Assembly (NCBI GenBank): GCA_002780675.1
Contig: PEUR01000207.1
Coordinates: 2,593 to 20,379 of the forward strand
Source of the DNA: Gallionellales bacterium CG03_land_8_20_14_0_80_55_15
GTDB taxonomy: Bacteria; Pseudomonadota; Gammaproteobacteria; Burkholderiales; Gallionellaceae
Length of the DNA: 17,787 nt
Direction: 5' to 3'
Both the position numbers and the translations under genes were made by a program. Shown piece by piece: positions 1 to 7,145 of this stretch. Below the pieces are notes generated by a model that did not search any database, was not told where the DNA came from, and saw only the letters and a program-made list of their open reading frames with translations. How positions within the stretch are numbered: position 1 is the stretch's first letter; each line of letters starts with the position of its first letter.

Positions 1-1787
1 TTGCATACCGCGATCTCATCCTCGTTGGTGTTCAGGGTGATCTCGGTACACAGGTTGGAGCTGTGTACCACACCGACGTGCTGCTGCGGCGAACGGATGT
101 TGCAAGGGTCTTTGAAAGTGATCCAGGGATGGCCGGTTTCAAACAGCATGGTCAACATCTTGCGCCACAGGCTGGATGCCTGAACGGTCTTGTATAACTT
201 GATCGCGCCGCGCGCGGCGGCGGCTTCGTAAGCGACATAGGATTCCTCGAAATCACGACCGAACAGATCGTGCAGATCAGGCACATCGGACGGCGAGAAC
301 AGCGTCCAGTCGCCGCCTTCCATGACGCGCTTCATGAACAAGTCGGGAATCCAGTTACAGGTATTCATGTCGTGCGTGCGGCGACGGTCATCGCCGGTGT
401 TCTTGCGCAGGTCCAAAAATTCCTCGATGTCCAGATGCCAGGTTTCCAGATACGCGCACACCGCGCCCTTGCGCTTGCCGCCCTGATTCACCGCCACGGC
501 GGTGTCGTTCACCACCTTGAGGAAAGGCACCACGCCTTGCGACTGGCCGTTGGTTCCCTTGATGCGAGCCCCCAGCGCGCGCACCTGCGTCCAATCGTTG
601 CCCAAGCCACCGGCGAATTTTGACAGCAGCGCGTTTTCCTTGATGGCCTCGTAAATGCCGTCCAGATCATCCGCCACCGTGGTCAGATAGCAGGAAGACA
701 ACTGCGAGCGGCGCGTCCCGGAATTGAACAGCGTTGGCGTGGAACACATGAAATCGAAGCTGGACAACAGGTGATAAAACTCGATGGTGCGGGTTTCTCG
801 GTCAATCTCGTTCAGCGCCAAGCCCATCGCCACGCGCATGAAAAAGACTTGCGGCAGTTCGATACGCTTGTCTTCAATATGCAGGAAATAGCGGTCATAC
901 AGGGTTTGCAAGCCGAGGTAGCCAAATTGCAGGTCGCGCGAGGCATCCAGTTCTGCCGCCAGACGCGGCAGGTCGAAACTTGCCAGCCGCTCATCCAGCA
1001 GCTCGGCAGCGATGCCGCGCTTGATGAACCTGGGAAAATATTCCGCATAGCGCGTGGTCATCTCGGCGGCGGCGATCTCTTCGCCCAGCACTTCGGCGCA
1101 GATGTTGCCCAGCAGCAGCCGCGCCGTGACAAAATTATAGGCAGGCTCTTTTTCGATCAGCGCGCGCGCCGACAAAATCAGACACTTCTGCACTTCATGC
1201 TGCGGCACACCGTCGTACATATCCTTCAAGGCGGCACGGATCACCGCGTCAGGATGCACCACCTCGCCCAGCCCCGCGCAGGCGGACTGCACCCCTTCCG
1301 CGATGCGCGCCATGTCCAGCGGACGTTGCACGCCATCCTCACCGGTCACATGGATGACTGGCGCGGTCTGTTCGGCCTGGGCTTGTGCGCGGCTGTGCGA
1401 ACGCGCTTCGCGGTACAACACATAGGACCGCGCCACATCGTGCTCGCCCGAACGCATCAGTCCCAACTCGACCTGATCCTGAATGTCCTCGATATGCAGC
1501 GTGCCGCCGTGCGGCTGGCGACGCATCAGCGCGCCGACCACCCCCGCCGTGAGCTGCTCGACGATCTCGCGCACCCGCGCAGACCCCGCTCCCTGCCCGC
1601 CATTCACGGCGATAAAAGCCTTGGTCAGCGCGATGGAAATCTTCGCTGGTTCAAATACCACCACCGCACCGTTGCGGCGGACAACCTTATACAAATCGAA
1701 TTGGGCTACGGCGCGCGCAGCCGCATCAGGCGAAACATCGGCAGGCGTGAAAGACGGGGTAGCGCTATGGGTAGCGGCATTTAACAT
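1..1787 (-). CDS. nrdA: Class Ia ribonucleoside-diphosphate reductase, large (alpha) subunit; 3' end outside the window
   Basis: This enzyme reduces ribonucleoside diphosphates to deoxyribonucleotides together with the NrdB radical subunit. The minus frame is open from 1787 to the window edge (595 codons). Two ATP-cone regulatory domains are visible at the N-terminus, about residues 33-130 (from YKVVRRNGAVVV) and 145-232. The catalytic barrel follows: FMCSTPTLFNSGT near residue 347 carries the first redox cysteine, LSSCYL follows it, and HSSNLCTEI near residue 580 carries the catalytic Asn, Cys and Glu. The double-cone layout matches the Pseudomonas aeruginosa type of about 960 residues, so roughly 370 residues lie off the edge. 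I chose the ATG at 1787 because AAGGA sits 8 nt upstream; the in-frame ATG at 1793 is only 2 nt from that site. The 5' region carries a promoter and two NrdR boxes. nrdB is not in the window. Confidence 0.96.
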   Translation of the reverse strand, partial: MLNAATHSATPSFTPADVSPDAAARAVAQFDLYKVVRRNGAVVVFEPAKISIALTKAFIAVNGGQGAGSARVREIVEQLTAGVVGALMRRQPHGGTLHIEDIQDQVELGLMRSGEHDVARSYVLYREARSHSRAQAQAEQTAPVIHVTGEDGVQRPLDMARIAEGVQSACAGLGEVVHPDAVIRAALKDMYDGVPQHEVQKCLILSARALIEKEPAYNFVTARLLLGNICAEVLGEEIAAAEMTTRYAEYFPRFIKRGIAAELLDERLASFDLPRLAAELDASRDLQFGYLGLQTLYDRYFLHIEDKRIELPQVFFMRVAMGLALNEIDRETRTIEFYHLLSSFDFMCSTPTLFNSGTRRSQLSSCYLTTVADDLDGIYEAIKENALLSKFAGGLGNDWTQVRALGARIKGTNGQSQGVVPFLKVVNDTAVAVNQGGKRKGAVCAYLETWHLDIEEFLDLRKNTGDDRRRTHDMNTCNWIPDLFMKRVMEGGDWTLFSPSDVPDLHDLFGRDFEESYVAYEAAAARGAIKLYKTVQASSLWRKMLTMLFETGHPWITFKDPCNIRSPQQHVGVVHSSNLCTEITLNTNEDEIAVC

Positions 1788-1834
1788 GGGCATATTCCTT
1801 GAGGTTGAAGGGGCTGGCGCGTTGGGGTGAATGC

Positions 1835-1864
1835 CTGCAAAACACTACATCTAGTGTTTTGCAG
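1835..1864. repeat. Perfect inverted repeat (13-bp arms) enclosing NrdR box 1
   Basis: The left arm CTGCAAAACACTA (1835-1847) and the right arm TAGTGTTTTGCAG (1852-1864) are perfect reverse complements around the 4-nt centre CATC. The central 16 bp are an NrdR box. The symmetry runs 7 bp beyond that box on each side, so the leader RNA of nrdA could also fold into a strong hairpin here. No T-tract follows on the minus strand, so it does not look like a simple terminator. Confidence 0.85.
1842..1857. promoter_or_regulatory. NrdR box 1 upstream of nrdA
   Basis: The 16-bp sequence ACACTACATCTAGTGT closely matches the known NrdR consensus acaCwAtATaTwGtgt, including the outer ACAC/GTGT and the CTA/TAG core. 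NrdR is the ATP-cone repressor of ribonucleotide reductase genes and binds such boxes in pairs. This one lies downstream of the predicted -10 element of the nrdA promoter, between promoter and gene. Confidence 0.85.
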
Positions 1865-1872
1865 TGCAACTG

Positions 1873-1888
1873 GCGCTAATTGTAGTGG
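1873..1888. promoter_or_regulatory. NrdR box 2 overlapping the nrdA -10 element
   Basis: GCGCTAATTGTAGTGG keeps the CTA-N4-TAG core of the NrdR consensus but is more degenerate in its outer bases. Its centre is exactly 31 bp from the centre of box 1, about three helical turns, which is the spacing expected for paired NrdR boxes. It covers the predicted -10 hexamer, so NrdR binding would directly block RNA polymerase. Confidence 0.75.
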
Positions 1889-1906
1889 TATGTGTAAATT
1901 TTGCAA
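1879..1906 (-). promoter_or_regulatory. Predicted sigma-70 promoter of nrdA
   Basis: On the minus strand a -35-like TTGCAA (1906-1901) is followed after 16 bp by a -10-like TACAAT (1884-1879). The match to consensus is fair. The position is convincing because NrdR box 2 overlaps the -10 element and box 1 lies just downstream. No transcription start is known. Confidence 0.55.
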
Positions 1907-2008
1907 GCAAAAAAACCGGGCAAAAAATTACTGTGAATAATCAAGGAACAGCAAGGGAAAATGGTGCGCTCACAGACAACCAGACCGTTTTGCAACCCTG
2001 TCAGACTC

Positions 2009-2563
2009 CTAGCCCGCCAATCGCGTCAAGTAACGCTGCCAGTCAAAATACGAGCCGGGGTCGGTCTTGCGAGCGGGGGCAATATGGCTGTGACCGGCGA
2101 TGCCTTTGATCGGAAAGGCGGCGCGCAGCGCGAGGGTCAGTTCGTGCAGCACGGCATATTGCGCGTCGGTGAATGGCACGTTGTCACTGCCTTCCAACTC
2201 GATGCCGATGGCAAAATCGTTGCAGCGCGCCCTGCCCTGCCAAACGGATACGCCCGCGTGCCAGGCGCGCTGCAAAACAGAAACGAACTGGATGAGTTGA
2301 CCCTCGCGGCGGATGTAAAAGTGCGATGACACCCGGCCTTCAGGTATGGTTTGATAGTAGGGGTGTGCGTTGCGATCCAGCGTGTTAGTAAACAATCGCT
2401 GCACGCCGTCACCGCCGAATTCGTCGGGCGGCAGGCTGATGTTGTGGATCACCAGCAAATCAATGTCGCCGCTGGCGCGCTCATCAAAATTGGGCGACGG
2501 CAGACGCTCGACCGATAAATGGCCGCATTCCGACAGCCATCCAGCCGCATCAATCCGCATCAC
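2009..2563 (-). CDS. ampD: 1,6-anhydro-N-acetylmuramyl-L-alanine amidase AmpD
   Basis: This cytoplasmic zinc amidase removes the peptide from 1,6-anhydro-MurNAc-peptides during cell-wall recycling; in organisms with AmpR/AmpC its loss derepresses beta-lactamase. The 184-residue protein is the normal AmpD length and has no signal peptide. It shows the amidase_2 fold landmarks: H40 in VIHNIS, catalytic E122 in IGIELEG, and H158 and D168 in HSHIAPARKTDPG. H40, H158 and D168 are the expected zinc ligands. Its start overlaps the end of pilR by 14 nt, so it is translationally coupled as the last gene of the pilS-pilR-ampD group. No ampC or ampR is present here, so the likely role is recycling. No clear terminator is seen between its stop and the nrdA promoter. 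Confidence 0.95.
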   Translation of the reverse strand: MMRIDAAGWLSECGHLSVERLPSPNFDERASGDIDLLVIHNISLPPDEFGGDGVQRLFTNTLDRNAHPYYQTIPEGRVSSHFYIRREGQLIQFVSVLQRAWHAGVSVWQGRARCNDFAIGIELEGSDNVPFTDAQYAVLHELTLALRAAFPIKGIAGHSHIAPARKTDPGSYFDWQRYLTRLAG

Positions 2564-3950
2564 TCTCCCCCTCGGGGCTTTTAATTCCCAGCCGTTCCAT
2601 GCGGTAGCGCATGGTGCGGAAGGTCAACCCCAGCAGTTTGGCGGCAGCGGTGCGATTAAAGTTGGTTTGTTGCAACGCCGCCAGCAAGGCACGTTTCTCG
2701 ACCAAATCCAGATAGTCCGGCAGGGGATATTTGTTGGTCACTTCGCCCACCTCTGACAGGCTGCTTGCATCGGGGGTCAGATGCATATCCTGCACCGAAA
2801 TCAGCCCCTCGGAACATAGTGCCAGCGCACGCTCGATGATGTTCTCCAGCTCGCGAACATTGCCAGGAAAATCATAAGCTTGCAGCACATGCAACGCCTC
2901 TTCGGAGAACTGCGCAGACGAACCGCCACGCAATCTTTCCAGCGTCTTGCGAGCAATTTCGGGAATATCATCGCGCAACTCGCGCAAGGCCGGCATACGG
3001 ATCGGAATCACATTCAAACGATAATACAAATCCTGACGGAACTGCCCCTGCTTGACCCGCTCGGCCAGATCGTTATGCGTCGCACTGATGATACGCACAT
3101 CTACCGGTTCTTCCGTGGTCGTACCCACCCGACGCACGCGCTTTTCCTGTATCACACGCAACAGCTTGACCTGCATCGCCAAGGGCAAATCAGCCACCTC
3201 ATCAAGGAATAACGTGCCACCCTCCGCTGCCTGAAAGAAACCTTCCTTATCCTTGTCAGCCCCCGTAAATGCGCCCTTTTTATAGCCAAAGAACTCACTT
3301 TCCATGAGGTTTTCGGGGATAGCGCCGCAGTTCACCGCGATCATCGGCTGGTTGCAGTTCGCGCCGCTTTGCACGATAAGTCTGGCCGCCAACTCTTTAC
3401 CGCTACCCGATTCGCCACTGATATGCACGGGTGCCTGGCTACGCGCCACCCGCTCAATCAGGTCGCGCACTTTCTGCATGGCAGGCGAATGACCCAGCAA
3501 TAATTTGTCACCCGACGGACCGGACTGAGGCAGGCTCAGAGCAGATTTCACCAGGTTGCGCAATTGTTCCAGCGAAAGCGGCTTGGCAAGGTAATCAAAC
3601 GCACCCGCCTTGAGTGCGGTAACCGCATTTTCCAGATTGCCGTGCGCGGTGATCACCGCCACGGGCACATCCAGGTTGCGCTGGTTGATATACTGCACCA
3701 GCTCCAGACCGTTACCGTCCGGCATACGCATATCCGTCAGACACAAGTCATAGCGATGCGCGGTCAGTTTGTCCAACGCGGTATGCAAATTTGCCGCCTT
3801 ATCCACCGACAGGCCCATTTTGAGCAAAGCCATTTCCAGCAGTTCCAGAATGTCCGGCTCATCATCCACCAGCAACACACGACCAGCCTTGACACCATAC
3901 TGCGATGCCTGACCTTCCCGAAAAATTTTATTACGCTGTTTATCCGACAT
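2550..3950 (-). CDS. pilR: Type IV pilus response regulator PilR (sigma-54-dependent NtrC-type activator)
   Basis: PilR is phosphorylated by PilS and activates sigma-54 promoters, classically that of the major pilin gene pilA. The 466-residue protein has a receiver domain (acidic pair D29/D30, phosphoacceptor D73, T101, K123), then an AAA+ domain with Walker A GESGSGKE (179-186), the sigma-54 contact loop GAFTGA (226-231) and Walker B in GGTLFLDE, and finally a Fis-type helix-turn-helix near the C-terminus (RTAAAKLLGLTFRTMRYRM). I placed the start at the ATG at 3950, 11 nt inside the end of pilS, which implies coupling. An in-frame TTG at 3986 would add 12 residues but gives an atypical N-terminus. 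The assignment as PilR rather than another NtrC-like regulator rests on the adjacent pilS. No pilA is in the window. Confidence 0.93.
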   Translation of the reverse strand: MSDKQRNKIFREGQASQYGVKAGRVLLVDDEPDILELLEMALLKMGLSVDKAANLHTALDKLTAHRYDLCLTDMRMPDGNGLELVQYINQRNLDVPVAVITAHGNLENAVTALKAGAFDYLAKPLSLEQLRNLVKSALSLPQSGPSGDKLLLGHSPAMQKVRDLIERVARSQAPVHISGESGSGKELAARLIVQSGANCNQPMIAVNCGAIPENLMESEFFGYKKGAFTGADKDKEGFFQAAEGGTLFLDEVADLPLAMQVKLLRVIQEKRVRRVGTTTEEPVDVRIISATHNDLAERVKQGQFRQDLYYRLNVIPIRMPALRELRDDIPEIARKTLERLRGGSSAQFSEEALHVLQAYDFPGNVRELENIIERALALCSEGLISVQDMHLTPDASSLSEVGEVTNKYPLPDYLDLVEKRALLAALQQTNFNRTAAAKLLGLTFRTMRYRMERLGIKSPEGESDAD

Positions 3951-5535
3951 GTTCGTAACCCGGGGTCTCCCCTGATTTTTCTCCAAAAGTAATGCGGAAG
4001 CAGGCTCCTGACTGTCGCTCAGATGTTACTGCCTGCCGATCATGATATTCCAGCAATGCGCCATTCGCCTCGCACAATTCGCGTGCGACATACAAACCCA
4101 AGCCTGTTCCTGCTTCCGCAGTGGTAAAGAATGGCTCGAACAGTTTGGCGCGATTTATCTCAATAACGCCCGGCCCATCGTCCTGCACGTCCAAAATCAC
4201 TCGACCATGTTCAAGCTCGGTTGCCAACACCAGACTGCCAGGCAATCGCCGCCCATAGCGCAAGCCATTGCGACACAAATTCCACAAAACCTGGCGCAAA
4301 TGTCCAGGATCAAAAGCAACCATACCCGTCTGCTGCGCCTGCAACACCAGCACATCGGGCGCTATCCGTTCAACCTGATTGAACTCATCCACGAATACCT
4401 GCAGGCGCGAGACCAAGTCAAAAATCTCGGTCTGCACACGATCCCGCCGGTTAAGCTGCATCACATCCTGAATAATTTGGTTGATACGATGGGTATTCTC
4501 CTGAATCAGGTGCAACAGCCGATCCTGCCTGGCATCACCCTGCTCTTCCTGCATTAACTCGGTTGCATAACTGATGACTGACAAGGGGTTGCGCACTTCA
4601 TGAGCCAGATTTGCGGTAAGACGCCCGAGTGCCGCGAGTTTGATCTGTTGCGCCTCGGCCTTGATGTGCTGCATGTCTTCGACAAAGATCACCACGCCCT
4701 GCGCTGCGCCGCGCTCCACCGCAACAAAGCGCAATTTAGCCTGTAGCCCGCCATCCAGTTGCAACGTGGCACTTGCACTAAATTCGCCTGTTTGCCACAG
4801 CCTGTATTGCTCGTATAGTCGCGGGAAACTGGTTGCGAACCGGCAACTTGATGCCTCTGCGCTGTGCAACAAACGCGCCGCACAGGGATTCATCTGCATG
4901 ATCACACCGTGTTCATCTACCACCAGCACCCCATCCTGCATATCGCGCATCACCAATCGGTTCGCCTCGGCCATTCCGATCAAATCCCGCGCACGCCGCT
5001 GCGCCAGCCGCTGACTTTCCAGCGCATACCTTGCCAGCTTGTGCGCGAGACCTGCCACGGCAAAATAAGCCAAACACAACAGTCCCACCTGAACATAATG
5101 CGCAACCTGCGCACTGCCATACAGCACCGAATAGGAATGTTCCAACAGCGCGGCAATACTCGCCAGAGCCGCATAGAAAAGTGTCATTTTGCCGCGACTG
5201 ACAATGCCCGCCACGGCCAGCGTGACCATCAACAACAAGCCGACACTGCTTTGTATCCCGCCACCGGCATGGGCAAGCAGCATCAAGGCGACAATGTCGC
5301 CGCACACCTGCACGGTCAACTGCCAGGAAAATTCCAGACTACGCAAGCGTAGCGAATAAATGGACAGCCACACGATGCCTGCATAGAACAGCCCCACCAA
5401 CAGGAACAGCCGTCCATTGGCCTCGCCGAACAGCGTGTTGACATCGAATGTCAGAGCGACGAAAACGATAATCCCGACCAACCCCAGCCGATAGAGATTG
5501 AAATAGCCCAGCGAACGCCAGAAATCGGCGGACAT
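3940..5535 (-). CDS. pilS: Type IV pilus sensor histidine kinase PilS
   Basis: PilS is the inner-membrane kinase partner of PilR. From the ATG at 5535 the protein has 531 residues, very close to the usual PilS length. The N-terminus holds about six hydrophobic helices (roughly residues 10-165), followed by a PAS-like region (about 190-290). Next come the H box LTANLAHEVRNPLS (H312), the N box around N423 (LWNLCRNGLRYG), DDGPGV (452-457), LFEPFFTT and GTGLGL (476-481). An in-frame TTG at 5565 with a GGA about 10 nt upstream would add 10 residues and begin only 5 nt after the upstream stop; neither start has a strong ribosome site. The gene overlaps pilR by 11 nt. Six TM helices before a PAS domain plus the adjacent pilR identify it as PilS. 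Confidence 0.93.
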   Translation of the reverse strand: MSADFWRSLGYFNLYRLGLVGIIVFVALTFDVNTLFGEANGRLFLLVGLFYAGIVWLSIYSLRLRSLEFSWQLTVQVCGDIVALMLLAHAGGGIQSSVGLLLMVTLAVAGIVSRGKMTLFYAALASIAALLEHSYSVLYGSAQVAHYVQVGLLCLAYFAVAGLAHKLARYALESQRLAQRRARDLIGMAEANRLVMRDMQDGVLVVDEHGVIMQMNPCAARLLHSAEASSCRFATSFPRLYEQYRLWQTGEFSASATLQLDGGLQAKLRFVAVERGAAQGVVIFVEDMQHIKAEAQQIKLAALGRLTANLAHEVRNPLSVISYATELMQEEQGDARQDRLLHLIQENTHRINQIIQDVMQLNRRDRVQTEIFDLVSRLQVFVDEFNQVERIAPDVLVLQAQQTGMVAFDPGHLRQVLWNLCRNGLRYGRRLPGSLVLATELEHGRVILDVQDDGPGVIEINRAKLFEPFFTTAEAGTGLGLYVARELCEANGALLEYHDRQAVTSERQSGACFRITFGEKSGETPGYEHVG

Positions 5536-5570
5536 CGGTTCAGCTAATTCAGCCCGGGTACGCAATGGAT

Positions 5571-5783
5571 TTATTTCCGCCAGGCATCGCGATGTGCCGC
5601 ACTACAAAATGTCTGGTCGCCAGCACGCAGACATTCGCTGACGGGTATATGCACACCGCAGTGTGCACAACGCACCATATCCTCGGTGAGGTCAGACTTT
5701 TCAGGCGACGCATTTTTACGAAAGGATTTGAGCAGCAGATAAATTACCGCTGCGATGGCAAACAGGAACAACAAACGACTCAT
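5571..5783 (-). CDS. PP0621 family small membrane-anchored protein with a zinc-ribbon-like tail
   Basis: This 70-residue protein has one N-terminal hydrophobic helix (about residues 3-18, LLFLFAIAAVIYLLL), a charged linker, and a C-terminal segment with C-x2-C (CAHCG) and C-x3-H (CSAAH), a pattern that suggests a small zinc site. It resembles the PP0621 family of unknown function, which often sits next to pilS in beta- and gammaproteobacteria. Here it ends 35 nt before the chosen pilS start and is probably transcribed with pilSR. The ATG at 5783 has GGAG about 10 nt upstream. The function is unknown. A membrane-tethered accessory of the pilus regulatory pair is a guess from position only. Confidence 0.85.
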   Translation of the reverse strand: MSRLLFLFAIAAVIYLLLKSFRKNASPEKSDLTEDMVRCAHCGVHIPVSECLRAGDQTFCSAAHRDAWRK

Positions 5784-5868
5784 GACAGTTTCACTCCATT
5801 GCAGAGGGATAAGACCCTGTCCGACAAGGATTTACGACCAACAGGCATGGTCTTGAATGGTCGGATAA

Positions 5869-5945
5869 TGGTCGGGGTGAGAGGATTCGAACCTCCGGCT
5901 TCTACGTCCCGAACGTAGCACTCTACCAGGCTGAGCTACACCCCG
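5869..5945 (-). tRNA. proK: tRNA-Pro, anticodon CGG, CCA end encoded
   Basis: The minus strand gives a full cloverleaf of 77 nt. The acceptor stem is CGGGGTG with CACCCCG, the D arm starts with GCTC, and the anticodon stem is CTACG with CGTAG around the loop TTCGGGA (anticodon CGG, reading CCG). The T arm is GGAGG-TTCGAAT-CCTCT, followed by discriminator A and an encoded CCA. It lies 42 nt downstream of ispB on the same strand and upstream of the PP0621-pilSR genes, so it may be processed from a longer transcript. Positions match bacterial tRNA-Pro(CGG) throughout. Confidence 0.97.
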
Positions 5946-5987
5946 TTTTTTTAATCCTGCCAGATGAAAACATCTACCGATGGAACA

Positions 5988-6956
5988 TCAATATTGCCGC
6001 GTGGCGGCAAAGTTTGCCAATTCTACCAGACAGCGCTTGTAATTTGAATCGGAAATGCCGGAAATAGCCGCGCAGGCCAGTTCTGCTTCACGCAGGGCTT
6101 GCTGCCTCGTGAAATCCAGCGCGCCAGTATCGTGAATAATTTGCAATACTGCGGCAAATTTACTCACGTCACCCTGCTCGATTGCCTCGCGCACCAAGGC
6201 CGCCTGCTCCGGCGTGCCGTGTTGCATGGCATAAATCAGCGGCAAGGTCGGCTTGCCCTCACTCAGATCATCGCCGAGATGCTTACCCGTTGCGCTCTCG
6301 TCGGCGGAATAATCCAGCACATCGTCCACCAGCTGGAACGCCGTACCCAGATGCATCCCGTAGTGAGCGGCCGCTTGCTCATCCGCTGCGGAACAACCCG
6401 CCAAAATCGCGCCGAGGCGCATCGCCGCCTCAAACAATTTGGCAGTCTTGTAATGGATCACGCGCATATAATTTTCCGCATCCACCTCGGCATCGTGACA
6501 GTTGAGCAACTGTAGCACTTCGCCTTCGGCGATGACGTTGGTCGCATCGGCCAGCGTCTGCATCACGCGCATTTCGCCCACCTCGACCATCATCTGAAAA
6601 GCGCGCGAATACAAAAAATCACCCACCAGCACGCTGGCCGCGTTGCCGAACAGCGCGTTGGCGGTCTCGCGCCCACGGCGCAAATCGGATTCATCCACCA
6701 CGTCATCGTGCAACAAAGTTGCGGTATGAATGAATTCCACCACCGCCGCCAGCGCGTGATGATGCGTGCCCTGGTAGCCGAACGCCTCGGCAGACAACAC
6801 CACCAGCGCGGGACGCAAGCGTTTCCCGCCGCTGCCGACGATGTATTCGCCGACCTGATTGACCAATACCACTTCGGAGTGCAGACGGGCGCGTATCACC
6901 TGATCTACTGCGGCCATGTCAGCCGCGAGCAATTGCTTGAAGTTATCTAAAAACAC
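5988..6956 (-). CDS. ispB: Long-chain trans-polyprenyl diphosphate synthase (octaprenyl type)
   Basis: This enzyme extends farnesyl diphosphate with isopentenyl diphosphate units to make the ubiquinone side chain. The protein has 322 residues, like E. coli IspB (323). Motifs are GGKRLRP (43-49), the first aspartate-rich motif LLHDDVVDESDLRRG (D84, D85, D88), and the second, FQLVDDVLDYSAD, near residue 210. I placed the start at the GTG at 6956, giving MFLDNFKQLLAADM, the usual family N-terminus, with GGA 6 nt upstream. The frame stays open to 7133, but that extension looks like leader sequence. A three-codon ORF (ATG TGT TTT TAG, 6958-6947) overlaps this start in another frame. The chain length (octaprenyl versus similar) cannot be read from the sequence. 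Confidence 0.93.
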   Translation of the reverse strand: MFLDNFKQLLAADMAAVDQVIRARLHSEVVLVNQVGEYIVGSGGKRLRPALVVLSAEAFGYQGTHHHALAAVVEFIHTATLLHDDVVDESDLRRGRETANALFGNAASVLVGDFLYSRAFQMMVEVGEMRVMQTLADATNVIAEGEVLQLLNCHDAEVDAENYMRVIHYKTAKLFEAAMRLGAILAGCSAADEQAAAHYGMHLGTAFQLVDDVLDYSADESATGKHLGDDLSEGKPTLPLIYAMQHGTPEQAALVREAIEQGDVSKFAAVLQIIHDTGALDFTRQQALREAELACAAISGISDSNYKRCLVELANFAATRQY

Positions 6957-7105
6957 ATTCCGTCCTGATCCATTGAATCGCCGCTCAATGCGGTCGAATT
7001 GACAAAGCGGGTATCGCCAGTTGTTGCTCGCACCCATTGCAGATAGCGTGGCACCGACAACGCGCAAAGCAACTAACCTATAACTGCCCGATTTTTTGAG
7101 GTAGC

Positions 7106-7134
7106 ATTGTCGCACAAAATTCCTGCCATCCAAA
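7106..7134 (-). promoter_or_regulatory. Possible sigma-70 promoter of ispB
   Basis: On the minus strand a -35-like TTTGGA (7134-7129), a 17-bp spacer and a -10-like GACAAT (7111-7106) lie about 150 nt upstream of the ispB start. The divergent region 6957-7145 must hold promoters for both ispB and cstA. I see no equally good plus-strand candidate for cstA; TATAAC at 7079-7084 lacks a good -35. Weak support. Confidence 0.3.
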
Positions 7135-7145
7135 CCGATTACACC

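Noticed and set aside
771..1784. Plus-strand 337-codon open frame opposite nrdA
   Set aside because: The minus frame encodes a clear NrdA; the plus frame is an antisense shadow with no recognisable motif.
5817..5836. Hairpin CCTTGT-CGG-ACAGGG (minus strand) as a terminator after tRNA-Pro
   Set aside because: The stem is only 6 bp with a wobble pair and no T-tract, so it is too weak to call.
5857..5876. Short direct repeat of the tRNA-Pro 3' end (CCGACCATT twice), possible attachment site
   Set aside because: The copies are only 9 bp and 2 bp apart, and there is no integrase or foreign DNA next to them.
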